64,000 bases of DNA from Scandinavium sp036409475 (GTDB lineage Bacteria; Pseudomonadota; Gammaproteobacteria; Enterobacterales; Enterobacteriaceae). The notes under the pieces are model-generated. The model made no database searches, was not told where the DNA came from, and saw only the letters and a list, made by a program, of their open reading frames with translations. The stretch lies in the NCBI RefSeq assembly GCF_036409475.1, contig NZ_JAYRCK010000007.1:1-64000 (forward strand), written 5' to 3'. Below, piece after piece: positions 34,527 to 43,734 of this stretch. Positions within the stretch are counted from its first letter, which is position 1; the number at the start of each line of letters is the position of its first letter. Both the position numbers and the translations under genes were made by a program.

Positions 34527-35510
34527 TTAACGCATTTTTTTACGCAACGTATCGAGATACACCGCAGCGATAACTACCACGCCCATCGCCACCATCTGCC
34601 AGAACTGCGAGACGCCCATCAGGTTGAGGCCGTTTTTCAGCACGCTCATGATGAAGGCGCCGATGATGGTGCCGCCGATGGTGCCGATACCGCCCATCAG
34701 GCTGGTGCCGCCAATCACGACGGCAGCGATCGCTTCCAGTTCATAACCCACACCGACAGTCGGCTGGCCGGAATTGAGGCGCGAGGCGAGGATCACGCCT
34801 GCGATACCGGTCAGCAGACCGCAGAAGGCGTAAACAAAGATTTTGACCCGGCGTACTTTGATACCGGAAAGGTGTGCCGCCGTTTCATTGCTGCCCACGG
34901 CGTAGACATAGCGACCAATGACGGTTTTTTTCAGGATGTATGCGGAGAACAGCGCCACAATCACCAGATAGAACACCGGGTAAGGCAGAACATCAAACAG
35001 GCGACCCTGAGCCAGCAGTTTGAACATCGGGTATTCAGAGAAGTAAATGGCGCGCCCGTCGGTCATCACCATGTTGATGCCGCGTACCGACATCATCAGC
35101 CCCAGCGTGGCAATAAAAGGGGGGATTGCCGCGCGTGTGACAAGGAACGCGTTGACGTAGCCGCAAAGGCCACCGGCCAACACGCCAGCCAGCACGCACA
35201 ATGGCAGAGGCAAACCGAAGCCTGCGCAGATGCCCACGACCACGCCGGAAAAGGCCACGACCGAGCCGAGCGACAGGTCGATGCCCGCGGTGATTATCAC
35301 AAACGTCACGCCGATAGCCATAATGCCAATCACCGAGGTTTGCAGGGCGATGGTCATCAGGTTTTCGGTGTTGAAGAAGAACGGTGAGCTGAAGCTGAAG
35401 AACAGCACCAGCAGGATCAGGCTGAACAGCGGCGCCAGACGCATCAGCAGGGCTTTGTTCACTTTCATTTTGTGCTGCTCACTTTTTGCAGGGGTGACAG
35501 TGATGCTCAT
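34527..35510 (-). CDS. Sugar ABC transporter permease (RbsC type)
   Basis: This 327-residue inner-membrane permease of the ribose-type (CUT2) ABC family has about nine to ten membrane segments. Family hallmarks are TAGIDLSLGSVVAFSGVV, GLMMSVRGINMV and GGTSLMGGIGTIGGTIIGAF. ATG 35510 follows GGAGGA at six bases, with the ATPase stop only two bases away. The 36-residue upstream extension is rejected. Confidence 0.94.
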   Translation of the reverse strand: MSITVTPAKSEQHKMKVNKALLMRLAPLFSLILLVLFFSFSSPFFFNTENLMTIALQTSVIGIMAIGVTFVIITAGIDLSLGSVVAFSGVVVGICAGFGLPLPLCVLAGVLAGGLCGYVNAFLVTRAAIPPFIATLGLMMSVRGINMVMTDGRAIYFSEYPMFKLLAQGRLFDVLPYPVFYLVIVALFSAYILKKTVIGRYVYAVGSNETAAHLSGIKVRRVKIFVYAFCGLLTGIAGVILASRLNSGQPTVGVGYELEAIAAVVIGGTSLMGGIGTIGGTIIGAFIMSVLKNGLNLMGVSQFWQMVAMGVVVIAAVYLDTLRKKMR

Positions 35511-35512
35511 GG

Positions 35513-37015
35513 TTAATCCTCCAGCGTCGCGTATTGCATGATTTTTTCCTGGGTGGCGCTTTGTGCCTGAACTTCGCCGGTAATTCGGCCACCGCGCATG
35601 ACCAGAATGCGGTCGCACATGCCTAAGACTTCCGGGAGTTCAGACGAAATCATGATGATGGATTTGCCTTTAGCGACCAGCCGGTTCATTAACTCGTAAA
35701 TTTCCAGCTTCGCGCCGACGTCGATGCCGCGGGTCGGTTCATCAAAAATCAGGATATCGGTGTCTTTGCAGATCCAGCGGGCAATAATGATTTTTTGTTG
35801 ATTGCCGCCGCTTAGGTTCAGCGCGGCCTGTTGCAGGTGGGGCGTTTTGATGCGCAGGGCTTTGACTAATTCGCTGCTGGTTTTCTCGCAGGATTTTTCA
35901 TCCACGTTGCCAAAGCGGCTGCTGAATTCGGGGTAGTTGCCCAGCATGATGTTCTCTTCCACCGACAGCCCGAGCGCCAGCCCCTCTTTTTTACGGTCTT
36001 CCGTGAGATAGCTGATGCCCTGACGAATGGCATCGGCGACGTCTTTAATCACGATGTTTTTGCCGTTGAGCGTTAAGGTGCCGCCATCAATCGGGTCGGC
36101 ACCAAAAATCGCGCGAGCAAGTTCGGTGCGTCCGGCTCCCATCAGCCCTGCAAGGCCAAGAATTTCCCCACGATGCAGCGTGAAACTGATGTCGTTAAGC
36201 ACCTCTTTGCGCTGCAAATTTTTCACTTCCAGCACCGGCACTTTCTCGGTTTGTGGCGGGCGTTTAGGGTAAATATTGCCCAGATCCCGGCCGACCATCA
36301 TGGCGATAAGCTCGCTTATCTGCACCGTTTCATACTCGACGGTGGCAATAAACTGGCCGTCGCGCATCACCGTGGCCCGGTCGGCAATCAACGCTAACTC
36401 TTCCAGGCGGTGTGAGATATACACAATGCCGGTGCCGCGAGATTTGAGCAGACGCGTGACCTTAAACAGACTTTCGATTTCACTCTCGGTCAGCGCTGCC
36501 GTGGGTTCATCCATGATCAGGACTTTGGCGTTAACAGAAATCGCCTTGGCAATTTCCACCATCTGCTGCTGAGCAACGGTTAAATCCGCCACGCGAGTTT
36601 GCGGTGAAATCGAAAGATTTAGCTGTGCCAGAATATCGATAACCGCCTGGCGTTGGCTTTTCTCATCCAGCCGCCAGCTCGTGTTCTTACGAAACTCGCG
36701 ACCGATATAGATATTTTCCTCAACGGTCAGGTCAGGGAAGAGGTTAAATTCCTGATGAATAATGGTGATCCCGGCGTGCTGCGCACTGAGCGGATCGCTG
36801 AACGCCACCTTATTATTTTCGAAAACGATCTCGCCTTCATCGGGCTGATAAACGCCAGAGAGAATTTTCATCAGCGTCGATTTTCCGGCACCGTTCTCCC
36901 CCAACAGCGCATGCACTTCACCGGGCCGCAGGTTAAAACTGACGTTGCTGAGCGCCAACACACCGGGAAAACGCTTGGTGATGTTGCTCATCTGCAAGAA
37001 AGTCTCTGACATCAT
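35513..37015 (-). CDS. Sugar ABC transporter ATPase (RbsA type)
   Basis: The 500-residue protein carries two fused ATPase domains. The first has GENGAGKST, then MDEPTAAL. The second has the degenerate GLMGAGRTE P-loop with LSGGNQQK and IFDEPTRGID, as in RbsA and MglA. It is the first gene of the minus-strand sugar operon. ATG 37015 lies eight bases after GGAG; ATG 37012 (MSETFLQ) is an alternative. It drives uptake with the permease and binding protein. Confidence 0.94.
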   Translation of the reverse strand: MMSETFLQMSNITKRFPGVLALSNVSFNLRPGEVHALLGENGAGKSTLMKILSGVYQPDEGEIVFENNKVAFSDPLSAQHAGITIIHQEFNLFPDLTVEENIYIGREFRKNTSWRLDEKSQRQAVIDILAQLNLSISPQTRVADLTVAQQQMVEIAKAISVNAKVLIMDEPTAALTESEIESLFKVTRLLKSRGTGIVYISHRLEELALIADRATVMRDGQFIATVEYETVQISELIAMMVGRDLGNIYPKRPPQTEKVPVLEVKNLQRKEVLNDISFTLHRGEILGLAGLMGAGRTELARAIFGADPIDGGTLTLNGKNIVIKDVADAIRQGISYLTEDRKKEGLALGLSVEENIMLGNYPEFSSRFGNVDEKSCEKTSSELVKALRIKTPHLQQAALNLSGGNQQKIIIARWICKDTDILIFDEPTRGIDVGAKLEIYELMNRLVAKGKSIIMISSELPEVLGMCDRILVMRGGRITGEVQAQSATQEKIMQYATLED

Positions 37016-37050
37016 TAGGTTTTCTCCGGATGTTATCGCAATCACTTTGC

Positions 37051-37068
37051 AGCTAATTCGAATTAGCT
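37051..37068. promoter_or_regulatory. Palindromic operator 1 of the fucose cluster
   Basis: AGCTAATTCGAATTAGCT is a perfect 18-bp palindrome with the central CG typical of LacI-family sites. It lies 35 bp upstream of the ABC ATPase gene. A near copy lies at 37290-37307. Confidence 0.75.
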
Positions 37069-37230
37069 TGTGCTGATAAAAGCTATTTCACGGTGGAATT
37101 TTCGCCAAATTATTTGTTTTTAAATTGTGACGCGGTGCAAGCGTATTTGTTTAACATAATGAATTTTAACTATTTATTGTTTTTTAGCTGAAACGAGTTA
37201 TCTGACGCTGATCGAATTTTGACCTTTGAT

Positions 37231-37246
37231 CGTGAAGGCGTTCACA
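37231..37246. promoter_or_regulatory. CRP site in the divergent fucose promoter region
   Basis: CGTGA-AGGCGT-TCACA matches nine of ten core bases of the CRP consensus TGTGA-N6-TCACA and extends as TTGAT...ATCAA on both sides. It lies between the two operators in the 374-bp gap shared by the transport operon and fucI, where a catabolite activator would be expected. Confidence 0.8.
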
Positions 37247-37289
37247 GATCAACCACAAAGTAGTTGAGCGAAATTTCAAAGCGCTTCTA

Positions 37290-37307
37290 AGCTAATTCGA
37301 GTTAGCA
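37290..37307. promoter_or_regulatory. Palindromic operator 2 of the fucose cluster
   Basis: AGCTAATTCGAGTTAGCA matches operator 1 at 16 of 18 bases. It lies about 83 bp upstream of fucI. The centre-to-centre distance from operator 1 is about 239 bp, compatible with looping by a tetrameric LacI-type repressor. Confidence 0.72.
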
Positions 37308-37389
37308 ATTTCTTGTTTTCATGCTCAATCGGCCTGCCGGGTCCACCGCGCCGTGCCTGTACGGGCAATAGCCATCACGAGGAGTGAAG

Positions 37390-39168
37390 ATGAAATCGAA
37401 AAAACTGTTACCGAGAATTGGCATTCGTCCGGTGATCGACGGGCGTCGGATGGGCATTCGCGAATCGCTGGAAGAGCAGACCATGAACATGGCGAAGGCC
37501 ACGGCGGCGCTGCTGCAGGAGAAGCTGCGTCACCCTTGTGGCAGCCAGATTGAGTGCGTGATTGCCGATACCTGTATTGCTGGCATGGCGGAGTCTGCCG
37601 CCTGTGAGGAAAAATTCTCGGCGCTGAATGTCGGGCTGACCATCACCGTGACGCCTTGCTGGTGTTACGGCAGCGAAACGATTGATATGGACCCGCTGCG
37701 ACCAAAAGCCATTTGGGGTTTTAACGGCACTGAGCGTCCGGGCGCGGTTTATCTGGCTGCCGCGCTGGCTGCACACAACCAGAAAGGCCTCCCGGCGTTT
37801 TCTATTTATGGCCATGAAGTGCAGGACGCGGGGGACACTTCTGTTCCGGCTGATGTGGAAGAAAAACTGCTGCGCTTTGCTCGCGCAGGGCTGGCGGTTG
37901 CCAGCATGAAGGGCAAAAGCTATCTGTCACTGGGCGGCACCTCGATGGGGATTGCCGGGTCCATAGTTGATCATAACTTCTTCGAATCGTGGCTGGGGAT
38001 GAAAGTGCAGGCGGTCGACATGACCGAACTGCGTCGTCGCATGGATAACCAGATTTACGATGAAGAAGAACTGGCGCTGGCGGTGAGCTGGGCGCAAGAG
38101 AAATTCCGCTTTGGCGAAGACAAAAATTCCGCCAAATACCGCCGCAGCGAAGAGCAAAATCGCGAAATTCTGCGCGAAAGTTTGCTGATGGCAATTTGCA
38201 TTCGCGACATGATGCAGGGCAATCCTAAGCTTGCGCAGAAAGGCCGCGAGGAAGAGGCGCTGGGCTACAATGCCATCGTGTCGGGCTTCCAGGGGCAGCG
38301 TCACTGGACGGATCAATATCCCAATGGCGACACCGCAGAAGCGCTGCTCAACAGTTCGTTTGACTGGCACGGCGTGCGTCAGCCGTATGTGGTTGCCACG
38401 GAAAACGACAGCCTCAACGGCGTGGCGATGCTGTTCGGTCACCTGATGACTGGCACCGCGCAGATTTTTGCCGACGTGCGCACCTTCTGGTCGCCGGAAG
38501 CGGTTAAGCGAGTTACCGGGAAAGAGCTCACCGGTCACGCTCAGTACGGCATTATCCATCTGATTAACTCCGGTTCAGCAGCGCTGGACGGCACCGCCCA
38601 GCAAACTGATGCTGAAGGTAAACCAACCTTAAAACCGCACTGGGAAATCAGCCAGAAAGAGGCGGACGCCTGTCTGGAAGCCACGCGCTGGTGCCCGGCG
38701 GTGCATGAATATTTCCGCGGCGGCGGCTACTCCTCTAATTTCCTGACCCGTGGCGGCGTGCCGTTCACCATGACGCGCGTGAACATCATTAAAGGCATTG
38801 GCCCGGTGCTGCAAATTGCTGAAGGCTGGAGCATTGAATTGCCTGCGGATGTGCATAAAACGCTGGATCAACGAACCGATTCCACCTGGCCGACCACCTG
38901 GTTTGCGCCACGTCTGACGGGCAACGGCCCGTTCAAAGATGTCTGGTCAGTGATGTCGAACTGGGGCTCCAACCACGGTGTGTTGACGGTCGGGCATGTG
39001 GGCGCCGAGTTTGTCACTCTGGCGGCGATGCTGCGTATTCCGGTCTGCATGCACAACCTCGAAGAGGAGCAAGTCTGGCGTCCTACCGCGTGGGCGGCGC
39101 ACGGCATGGATCTGGAAGGGCAGGATTATCGCGCCTGTCAAAATTACGGCCCGCTGTATAAACGTTAA
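37390..39168 (+). CDS. fucI: L-fucose isomerase FucI
   Basis: FucI interconverts L-fucose and L-fuculose, and D-arabinose and D-ribulose, with Mn2+. The 592-residue protein follows E. coli FucI throughout (IGIRPVIDGRRMGIRESLEE, ITVTPCWCYGSETIDMDP). The metal-binding Glu in VVATENDSLNG, Asp in IFADVRTFW and His in NWGSNHGVLT are all present. ATG 37390 lies five bases after GAGGAG; the GTG two codons upstream is rejected. It heads fucI-fucK-fucU. Confidence 0.97.
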   Translation: MKSKKLLPRIGIRPVIDGRRMGIRESLEEQTMNMAKATAALLQEKLRHPCGSQIECVIADTCIAGMAESAACEEKFSALNVGLTITVTPCWCYGSETIDMDPLRPKAIWGFNGTERPGAVYLAAALAAHNQKGLPAFSIYGHEVQDAGDTSVPADVEEKLLRFARAGLAVASMKGKSYLSLGGTSMGIAGSIVDHNFFESWLGMKVQAVDMTELRRRMDNQIYDEEELALAVSWAQEKFRFGEDKNSAKYRRSEEQNREILRESLLMAICIRDMMQGNPKLAQKGREEEALGYNAIVSGFQGQRHWTDQYPNGDTAEALLNSSFDWHGVRQPYVVATENDSLNGVAMLFGHLMTGTAQIFADVRTFWSPEAVKRVTGKELTGHAQYGIIHLINSGSAALDGTAQQTDAEGKPTLKPHWEISQKEADACLEATRWCPAVHEYFRGGGYSSNFLTRGGVPFTMTRVNIIKGIGPVLQIAEGWSIELPADVHKTLDQRTDSTWPTTWFAPRLTGNGPFKDVWSVMSNWGSNHGVLTVGHVGAEFVTLAAMLRIPVCMHNLEEEQVWRPTAWAAHGMDLEGQDYRACQNYGPLYKR

Positions 39169-39213
39169 GGGATGAGAGCGCGGGGTGATGCCTCGCGCTC
39201 ATCGGGAGGGACG

Positions 39214-40608
39214 ATGAAAGACTGTTTTCTGGTTCTCGATTGCGGGGCGACCAACGTGCGGGCGATAGCACTGGATCCGCAAGGTACGGTCGTCGCACGT
39301 GCAAGCATCGCCAATGCCAGTGAGTCTGCAGCTGAAGACTCCACCTGGCACCAGTGGTCGCTGGACGCCATTTTGCAGCGTTTTGCTCATTGTTGCCGGG
39401 AAGTTCAGACCCAGCTTATGGGCTACAGAATTGCCGGGTTGACCGTCACCACTTTTGGCGTCGACGGTGCGCTGGCAGATAACGCCGGAAAGTTGCTTTA
39501 TCCCATCATTAGCTGGAAATGCCCGCGCACAACACCGGTGATGAACACCTTCCTGCAACAGGTTTCCCCTGAGTGGCTGCAAAAAACCAGCGGCGTCGGG
39601 CATTTTAGTTTTAACACCCTCTACAAGCTGCTTTGGTTGAAGCAACACCATCCAGATCTGCTGACAAAAGCACACCGCTGGCTGTTTATCTCTTCGTTGA
39701 TTAATCAACGTTTGACGGGCGAATTCACCACCGACCGCACCATGGCAGGAACCAGCCAACTGCTGTCTCTGCAAAGTGGGGATTTCAGCGCATCCATCCT
39801 CGATTTAATGGGGGTTCCCGAGTCGCTCTTTCCGCCGCAGGTCATGCCGGGGGAATGTGTGGGACAATTACTTCCAACGATGGCTGAGTTTCTTGGATTA
39901 CCGCCTGCTTTACCGGTGATTTCCTGCGGCCACGATACTCAGTTTGCGCTGTATGGCGCAGGGGCGGATATCGATCAGCCTGTGCTTTCTTCCGGCACCT
40001 GGGAAATTCTGATGGTACGCAGCCGCACTATCGACAGTCAGAAACTGGCGGCTTGCCCCGGTTCAACCTGCGAACTCGACAGCGAACCCGGCGTGTACAA
40101 CCCCGGCATGCAGTATCTGGCCTCTGGCGTGCTGGAGTGGTTACGCACGCTGCTGGGCGATGCGCAAACGCCGTGGCAAGACATTGTGGAACAGGCTCGT
40201 CACATTCCTGCGGGTTGCGAAGGCGTGAGGATGAATTGTGAGCTGTTAACGCATCCGCAGGCTGGCTGGGAAGGCGTAACTTTAGGCACCACGCGCGGGC
40301 ATTTGTATCGCGCCGCGCTGGAAGGATTAACGCGCCAGTTGAAAGGCAATCTTGCCCGGCTGGAACAGGCTGCGGGGTTCAGAACACGTGAATTATTGCT
40401 GGTGGGCGGGGGAAGCCGCAATACGCTCTGGAATCAGATGAAAGCCGATGCGCTGGGCATTCCGGTGAAGGTGCTGGATGAAGCAGAAACCACCGTGCTT
40501 GGCGCTTCTTTTTACGGCTGGAGCGGTGTCGGTTTCTATCCAACTGCCAGCGTCGCACGAGCCGCTGTTGATTACCGCTACCGCGTTTATACACCACAGG
40601 AAAACTGA
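39214..40608 (+). CDS. fucK: L-fuculokinase FucK
   Basis: FucK phosphorylates L-fuculose (and D-ribulose) at C1. The 464-residue FGGY kinase matches E. coli FucK (LVLDCGATNVRAIALD, WHQWSLDAILQRF, TTFGVDGALAD, PVLSSGTWEILMVRS, LLLVGGGSRNTLWNQ). It is about 20 residues shorter than the E. coli protein at the C-terminus but complete. ATG 39214 follows GGGAGGG. Its stop is one base before the fucU start. Confidence 0.96.
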   Translation: MKDCFLVLDCGATNVRAIALDPQGTVVARASIANASESAAEDSTWHQWSLDAILQRFAHCCREVQTQLMGYRIAGLTVTTFGVDGALADNAGKLLYPIISWKCPRTTPVMNTFLQQVSPEWLQKTSGVGHFSFNTLYKLLWLKQHHPDLLTKAHRWLFISSLINQRLTGEFTTDRTMAGTSQLLSLQSGDFSASILDLMGVPESLFPPQVMPGECVGQLLPTMAEFLGLPPALPVISCGHDTQFALYGAGADIDQPVLSSGTWEILMVRSRTIDSQKLAACPGSTCELDSEPGVYNPGMQYLASGVLEWLRTLLGDAQTPWQDIVEQARHIPAGCEGVRMNCELLTHPQAGWEGVTLGTTRGHLYRAALEGLTRQLKGNLARLEQAAGFRTRELLLVGGGSRNTLWNQMKADALGIPVKVLDEAETTVLGASFYGWSGVGFYPTASVARAAVDYRYRVYTPQEN

Positions 40609-40609
40609 C

Positions 40610-41038
40610 ATGCTGAAAACTATCTCGCCTTTGATTTCGCCTGACTTGCTGAAAACGCTGGCCGAAATGGGCCACGGGGATGAAATCATTTTCGCCGATG
40701 CGCACTTTCCCGCCCACAGCATCGGGCCACAGGTGATTCGCGCGGATGGCCTGAAAATCGATGCGCTGTTGAAAGCAGTCATTCCGCTGTTTGAACTGGA
40801 CAGCTATGCTGAGCCCCTGGTGATGATGGCCCCGGTTGCAGGCGATCAGCTTGATAAAAGCGTGGAGGCTCGCTACCAGAAGGCTTTATTTGGTGAAGGT
40901 GAGATGACGCCTGTCAGTCGAATCGATCGCTTTGCCTTTTACGAGCGAGCGCAGAAAGCCTTTGCGATTGTCGTCACCGGCGAAACAGCTAAGTATGGGA
41001 ATATTTTGCTGAAGAAAGGGGTGACGCCGGAGTCGTGA
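40610..41038 (+). CDS. fucU: L-fucose mutarotase FucU
   Basis: FucU interconverts the alpha and beta anomers of L-fucose (and of ribose in the RbsD family). The 142-residue protein has the conserved MGHGDEI segment with the catalytic His, DAHFPAHS and FYERAQKAFAIVVTGE. ATG 40610 (MLKTISPLI) is chosen, not the longer frame, because it matches E. coli FucU. It completes fucI-fucK-fucU. No fucO or fucP gene is present. Confidence 0.96.
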   Translation: MLKTISPLISPDLLKTLAEMGHGDEIIFADAHFPAHSIGPQVIRADGLKIDALLKAVIPLFELDSYAEPLVMMAPVAGDQLDKSVEARYQKALFGEGEMTPVSRIDRFAFYERAQKAFAIVVTGETAKYGNILLKKGVTPES

Positions 41039-41040
41039 TT

Positions 41041-41155
41041 TTGCCCGGTGGCGCTACGCTGACCGGGCCTACAGATTCAACGAAACCGTAGGCCGGGTAA
41101 GGCGAAGCCGCCACCCGGCAATCCAGACGACCGGCAATCAAGCCACCCGGCAATT
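41041..41155. repeat. REP cluster (BIME) between fucU and yajR
   Basis: At least two facing REP units (GCCCGGTGGCGCTACGCTGA and CGTAGGCCGGGTAAGGCGAA types) and shorter ACCCGGCAAT tails fill the gap between these convergent genes. Confidence 0.85.
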
Positions 41156-41161
41156 TGTGAA

Positions 41162-42526
41162 TCAAACGGCTTTGATAACCTGCTCCACTTCAAAGCGGTT
41201 GGTCACTTTGCTGTCAATTTTGACATAGGCAGAACGTTCCGCCGCAACCACCAACACTTCTTTCACGCCTTCTTTTGCCAGCAGACGAGTTTTCAACGCT
41301 TCGTCTTCGTCTACATCATCCGGAATGGCGACTCGCAGGCTACTGACGTAAGGCGGTTCCTGCATCGTCATGGCGACCAGCAGCCAAACCGTTGCCAGTA
41401 ACGCACCCATCAAAAAGACGGTTTGTGAATCAAAGATGCCATCAACCCAGCCGCCCAGTGAGCCACCAATCGCCACGCCGAGGAACTGGCTGGTGGAATA
41501 GATACCCATCGCGGTGCCTTTGTACCCGGCCGGGGATTCCTTACTGATAAGCGAGGGCAGCAGGGCTTCCATCAGGTTAAACGCCAGGAAGAACAGCTGC
41601 ACGCCTGCGACCAGCTCCCAGAAGTAAGAACCGGAACCCCACAGCACAATTTCTGCAATCAAAATCAGGGCGATGCACACCAGGAACACGCGCTTCATGC
41701 GGCGTTTCACTTCGGCGTAGATGATGAACGGCACGACGGAGACAAACGAAATCAGCATTGTCACCAGATAGATTTTCCAGTGTTCGGCGGCCGGGAAACC
41801 TGCGGCTTCGAGCTGGCCGGGCAGGGCGACAAACGTCGACATCAGCAGGATGTGCAGGCACATAATGCCGAAGTTCAGCTTCAGTAGCTTTGGCTCCATC
41901 AGCACTTTGCTGAAGCAGCCTTTCACCATGCCAGACTCGCGGTTCAGCACATGGTTTTCGCTGTTGGGCACCACCCAGAGGGTCAGCAGAATACCGAGCG
42001 TCGCCAGCCCGGCGATCATCCAAAACAGCGCGTGCAGACCCAGCTTGTGGGTCACTATCGGGCCAAGCACCATCGCGATAGCGAAAGTGACCCCGAAGCT
42101 GACGCCGATAAAGGCCATCGCCTTGGTGCGGTTCTGTTCGCGGGTGAGGTCGGAAAGCAGGGCCATAACGGCGGCGGCAATCGCCCCTGAGCCCTGTAAT
42201 GCCCGGCCAAGAATAATGCCCCAGATGGAATCCGAGAGAGCGGCAATCACGCTGCCGAGGACAAAAATCAGTAAGCCGCCGACAATCAGCGGTTTGCGGC
42301 CAATCCGGTCAGAAAGCAGGCCAAACGGGATTTGAAACACAGCCTGAGCCAGACCGTAAATGCCGATAGCCAGGCCAATCAGCGCTTCGCTCGCGCCCTG
42401 AAGCGCCATGCCGTAAGTGGTCAGAACGGGCAGAACCATAAACATGCCGAGCATGCGCAGCGAGAATACGGTCCCTAAACCCCAGGTTGCGCGCAGTTCC
42501 CCCGGTGTCATTTTAAAATCGTTCAT
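41162..42526 (-). CDS. yajR: MFS transporter YajR
   Basis: YajR is a 12-helix major facilitator with a soluble C-terminal ferredoxin-like YAM domain (about 388-454, KEGVKEVLVVAAERSAYVKI). The motif-A segment GLLSDRIGRKPL is present between helices 2 and 3. The substrate is unknown; it is likely a proton-driven exporter. ATG 42526 (MNDFKMTPGEL) is chosen over a GTG two codons upstream because GAGG is better spaced and the length then equals the E. coli protein (454 residues). Confidence 0.95.
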   Translation of the reverse strand: MNDFKMTPGELRATWGLGTVFSLRMLGMFMVLPVLTTYGMALQGASEALIGLAIGIYGLAQAVFQIPFGLLSDRIGRKPLIVGGLLIFVLGSVIAALSDSIWGIILGRALQGSGAIAAAVMALLSDLTREQNRTKAMAFIGVSFGVTFAIAMVLGPIVTHKLGLHALFWMIAGLATLGILLTLWVVPNSENHVLNRESGMVKGCFSKVLMEPKLLKLNFGIMCLHILLMSTFVALPGQLEAAGFPAAEHWKIYLVTMLISFVSVVPFIIYAEVKRRMKRVFLVCIALILIAEIVLWGSGSYFWELVAGVQLFFLAFNLMEALLPSLISKESPAGYKGTAMGIYSTSQFLGVAIGGSLGGWVDGIFDSQTVFLMGALLATVWLLVAMTMQEPPYVSSLRVAIPDDVDEDEALKTRLLAKEGVKEVLVVAAERSAYVKIDSKVTNRFEVEQVIKAV

Positions 42527-42636
42527 TTCCACCTCAATATAAAAGCAGCGCTTAGTGTAAGGCCGGGGAAGGGCAGGGTAAACAGGCGGTTGATTAGCAA
42601 ATATTACATTGGGATTTTATTGATAACATGAATAAA

Positions 42637-42821
42637 AAAGGGTGCCGAAGCACCCTTTTATAGAGGCGATACGCTCAATCAATTTTTGATCGAGAAAATG
42701 GCACCCATCATAAAATCAGGAAAATCAATTTATTGATTTTCGGCTGCTAACTAAAAATAAGGAAAAACCACGCTTTTTCCTTATTTTTCATAATGTAAAG
42801 GGTGCCGAAGCACCCTTTTAT
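42637..42821. repeat. Intergenic hairpin-sandwich repeat, copy A (cyoE-yajR)
   Basis: Two identical 25-bp copies of the terminator-like hairpin GGGTGCCGAAGCACCC with flanks (42637-42661 and 42797-42821) enclose 135 bp. Inside are a 22-bp palindrome (42720-42741), CGGCTG, and a hairpin with a perfect 15-bp stem and CCACGC loop (42753-42788). The same core occurs at 50913-50981 and 60654-60722. The element fills most of the 309-bp gap between cyoE and yajR and probably ends the cyo transcript. I do not recognise the family. Confidence 0.85.
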
Positions 42822-42835
42822 TCATTTCGTCCGGT

Positions 42836-43723
42836 TTACCAGAGGTAAGCCAGCACAGAATGAGAATCCGGCACCATAAAGTCGACGGACATCATCACGG
42901 AAAGGGCAGTGATCGCGATGATAGAGAAGCCAAACAGCTTGCGCGCCCAGATTCTGTCATCGGCCACTTTGTATCCGCGTAATGCCATGCCAAGCCACCA
43001 GACGCTGACCGCTGCCGCGACAATCAGGTATTTATAGCCTGCATAGCCGCCGAGGGTGAGCATCAGGGTCGCCACAGCAAAGGCGATGATGTAGAGCGTG
43101 ATGTGGTTTTTGGCAACGGAGATCCCTTTCACCACCGGCAGAACCGGGATGTTCGCCGCCTGATAATCCTTAAAGCGGAAAATCGCGATGGCGTAGGAGT
43201 GAGGCATTTGCCACAGGCTGAAGATAGCCAGCAGAATAGCCGCACCGCTGTCAAAGTTACCGGTGACGGCACAGTAGCCAATCACCGGCGGCGCTGCGCC
43301 TGACAGGGATCCAATCAGCGTGCCGTACACGGAGTTGCGCTTCATGTACAGGCTGTAAACGCCAACATAAACCACGAACCCCATCACGCCAAGCCAGCAG
43401 GCCAGCGGGTTAGCGCCGAACCACAGCAGCGCGAAGCCAGCAATACCCAACAGAGTGGCATACGCCAGCGAAACGTTCGCAGAAATCAGGCCTTTGACCA
43501 GCACCCGATTTTTGGTTCGTTCCATCTTCTTGTCGATATCCCTGTCGATGTAGTTGTTGAATACACAACCGGATGCAACGACCAGGGACACGCCGATCAG
43601 GGTGGAGATAAACAGCGGGTAATCGATGTGGCCTTTGGAGGCCAACAGGAATCCGCCGATCACCGAGATCAGGTTACCGAAGATGATGCCGGGTTTTGTA
43701 ACTTGCAGGTATTGCTTAATCAT
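42836..43723 (-). CDS. cyoE: Protoheme IX farnesyltransferase CyoE
   Basis: CyoE converts heme B to heme O for the bo3 oxidase by adding a farnesyl chain. The 295-residue UbiA-type membrane protein has about nine helices and the prenyl-diphosphate motif NNYIDRDIDKKMERTKNR. It is last in cyoABCDE, 11 bases after cyoD. A hairpin-sandwich repeat follows. Confidence 0.97.
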   Translation of the reverse strand: MIKQYLQVTKPGIIFGNLISVIGGFLLASKGHIDYPLFISTLIGVSLVVASGCVFNNYIDRDIDKKMERTKNRVLVKGLISANVSLAYATLLGIAGFALLWFGANPLACWLGVMGFVVYVGVYSLYMKRNSVYGTLIGSLSGAAPPVIGYCAVTGNFDSGAAILLAIFSLWQMPHSYAIAIFRFKDYQAANIPVLPVVKGISVAKNHITLYIIAFAVATLMLTLGGYAGYKYLIVAAAVSVWWLGMALRGYKVADDRIWARKLFGFSIIAITALSVMMSVDFMVPDSHSVLAYLW

Positions 43724-43734
43724 ACTCGCCGCTC

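Noticed and set aside
42637..42821. Reading the hairpin-sandwich repeats as ERIC, REP or CRISPR units
   Set aside because: The core shares no sequence with the ERIC arms or REP consensus. There is only one unit per locus and no spacer array.
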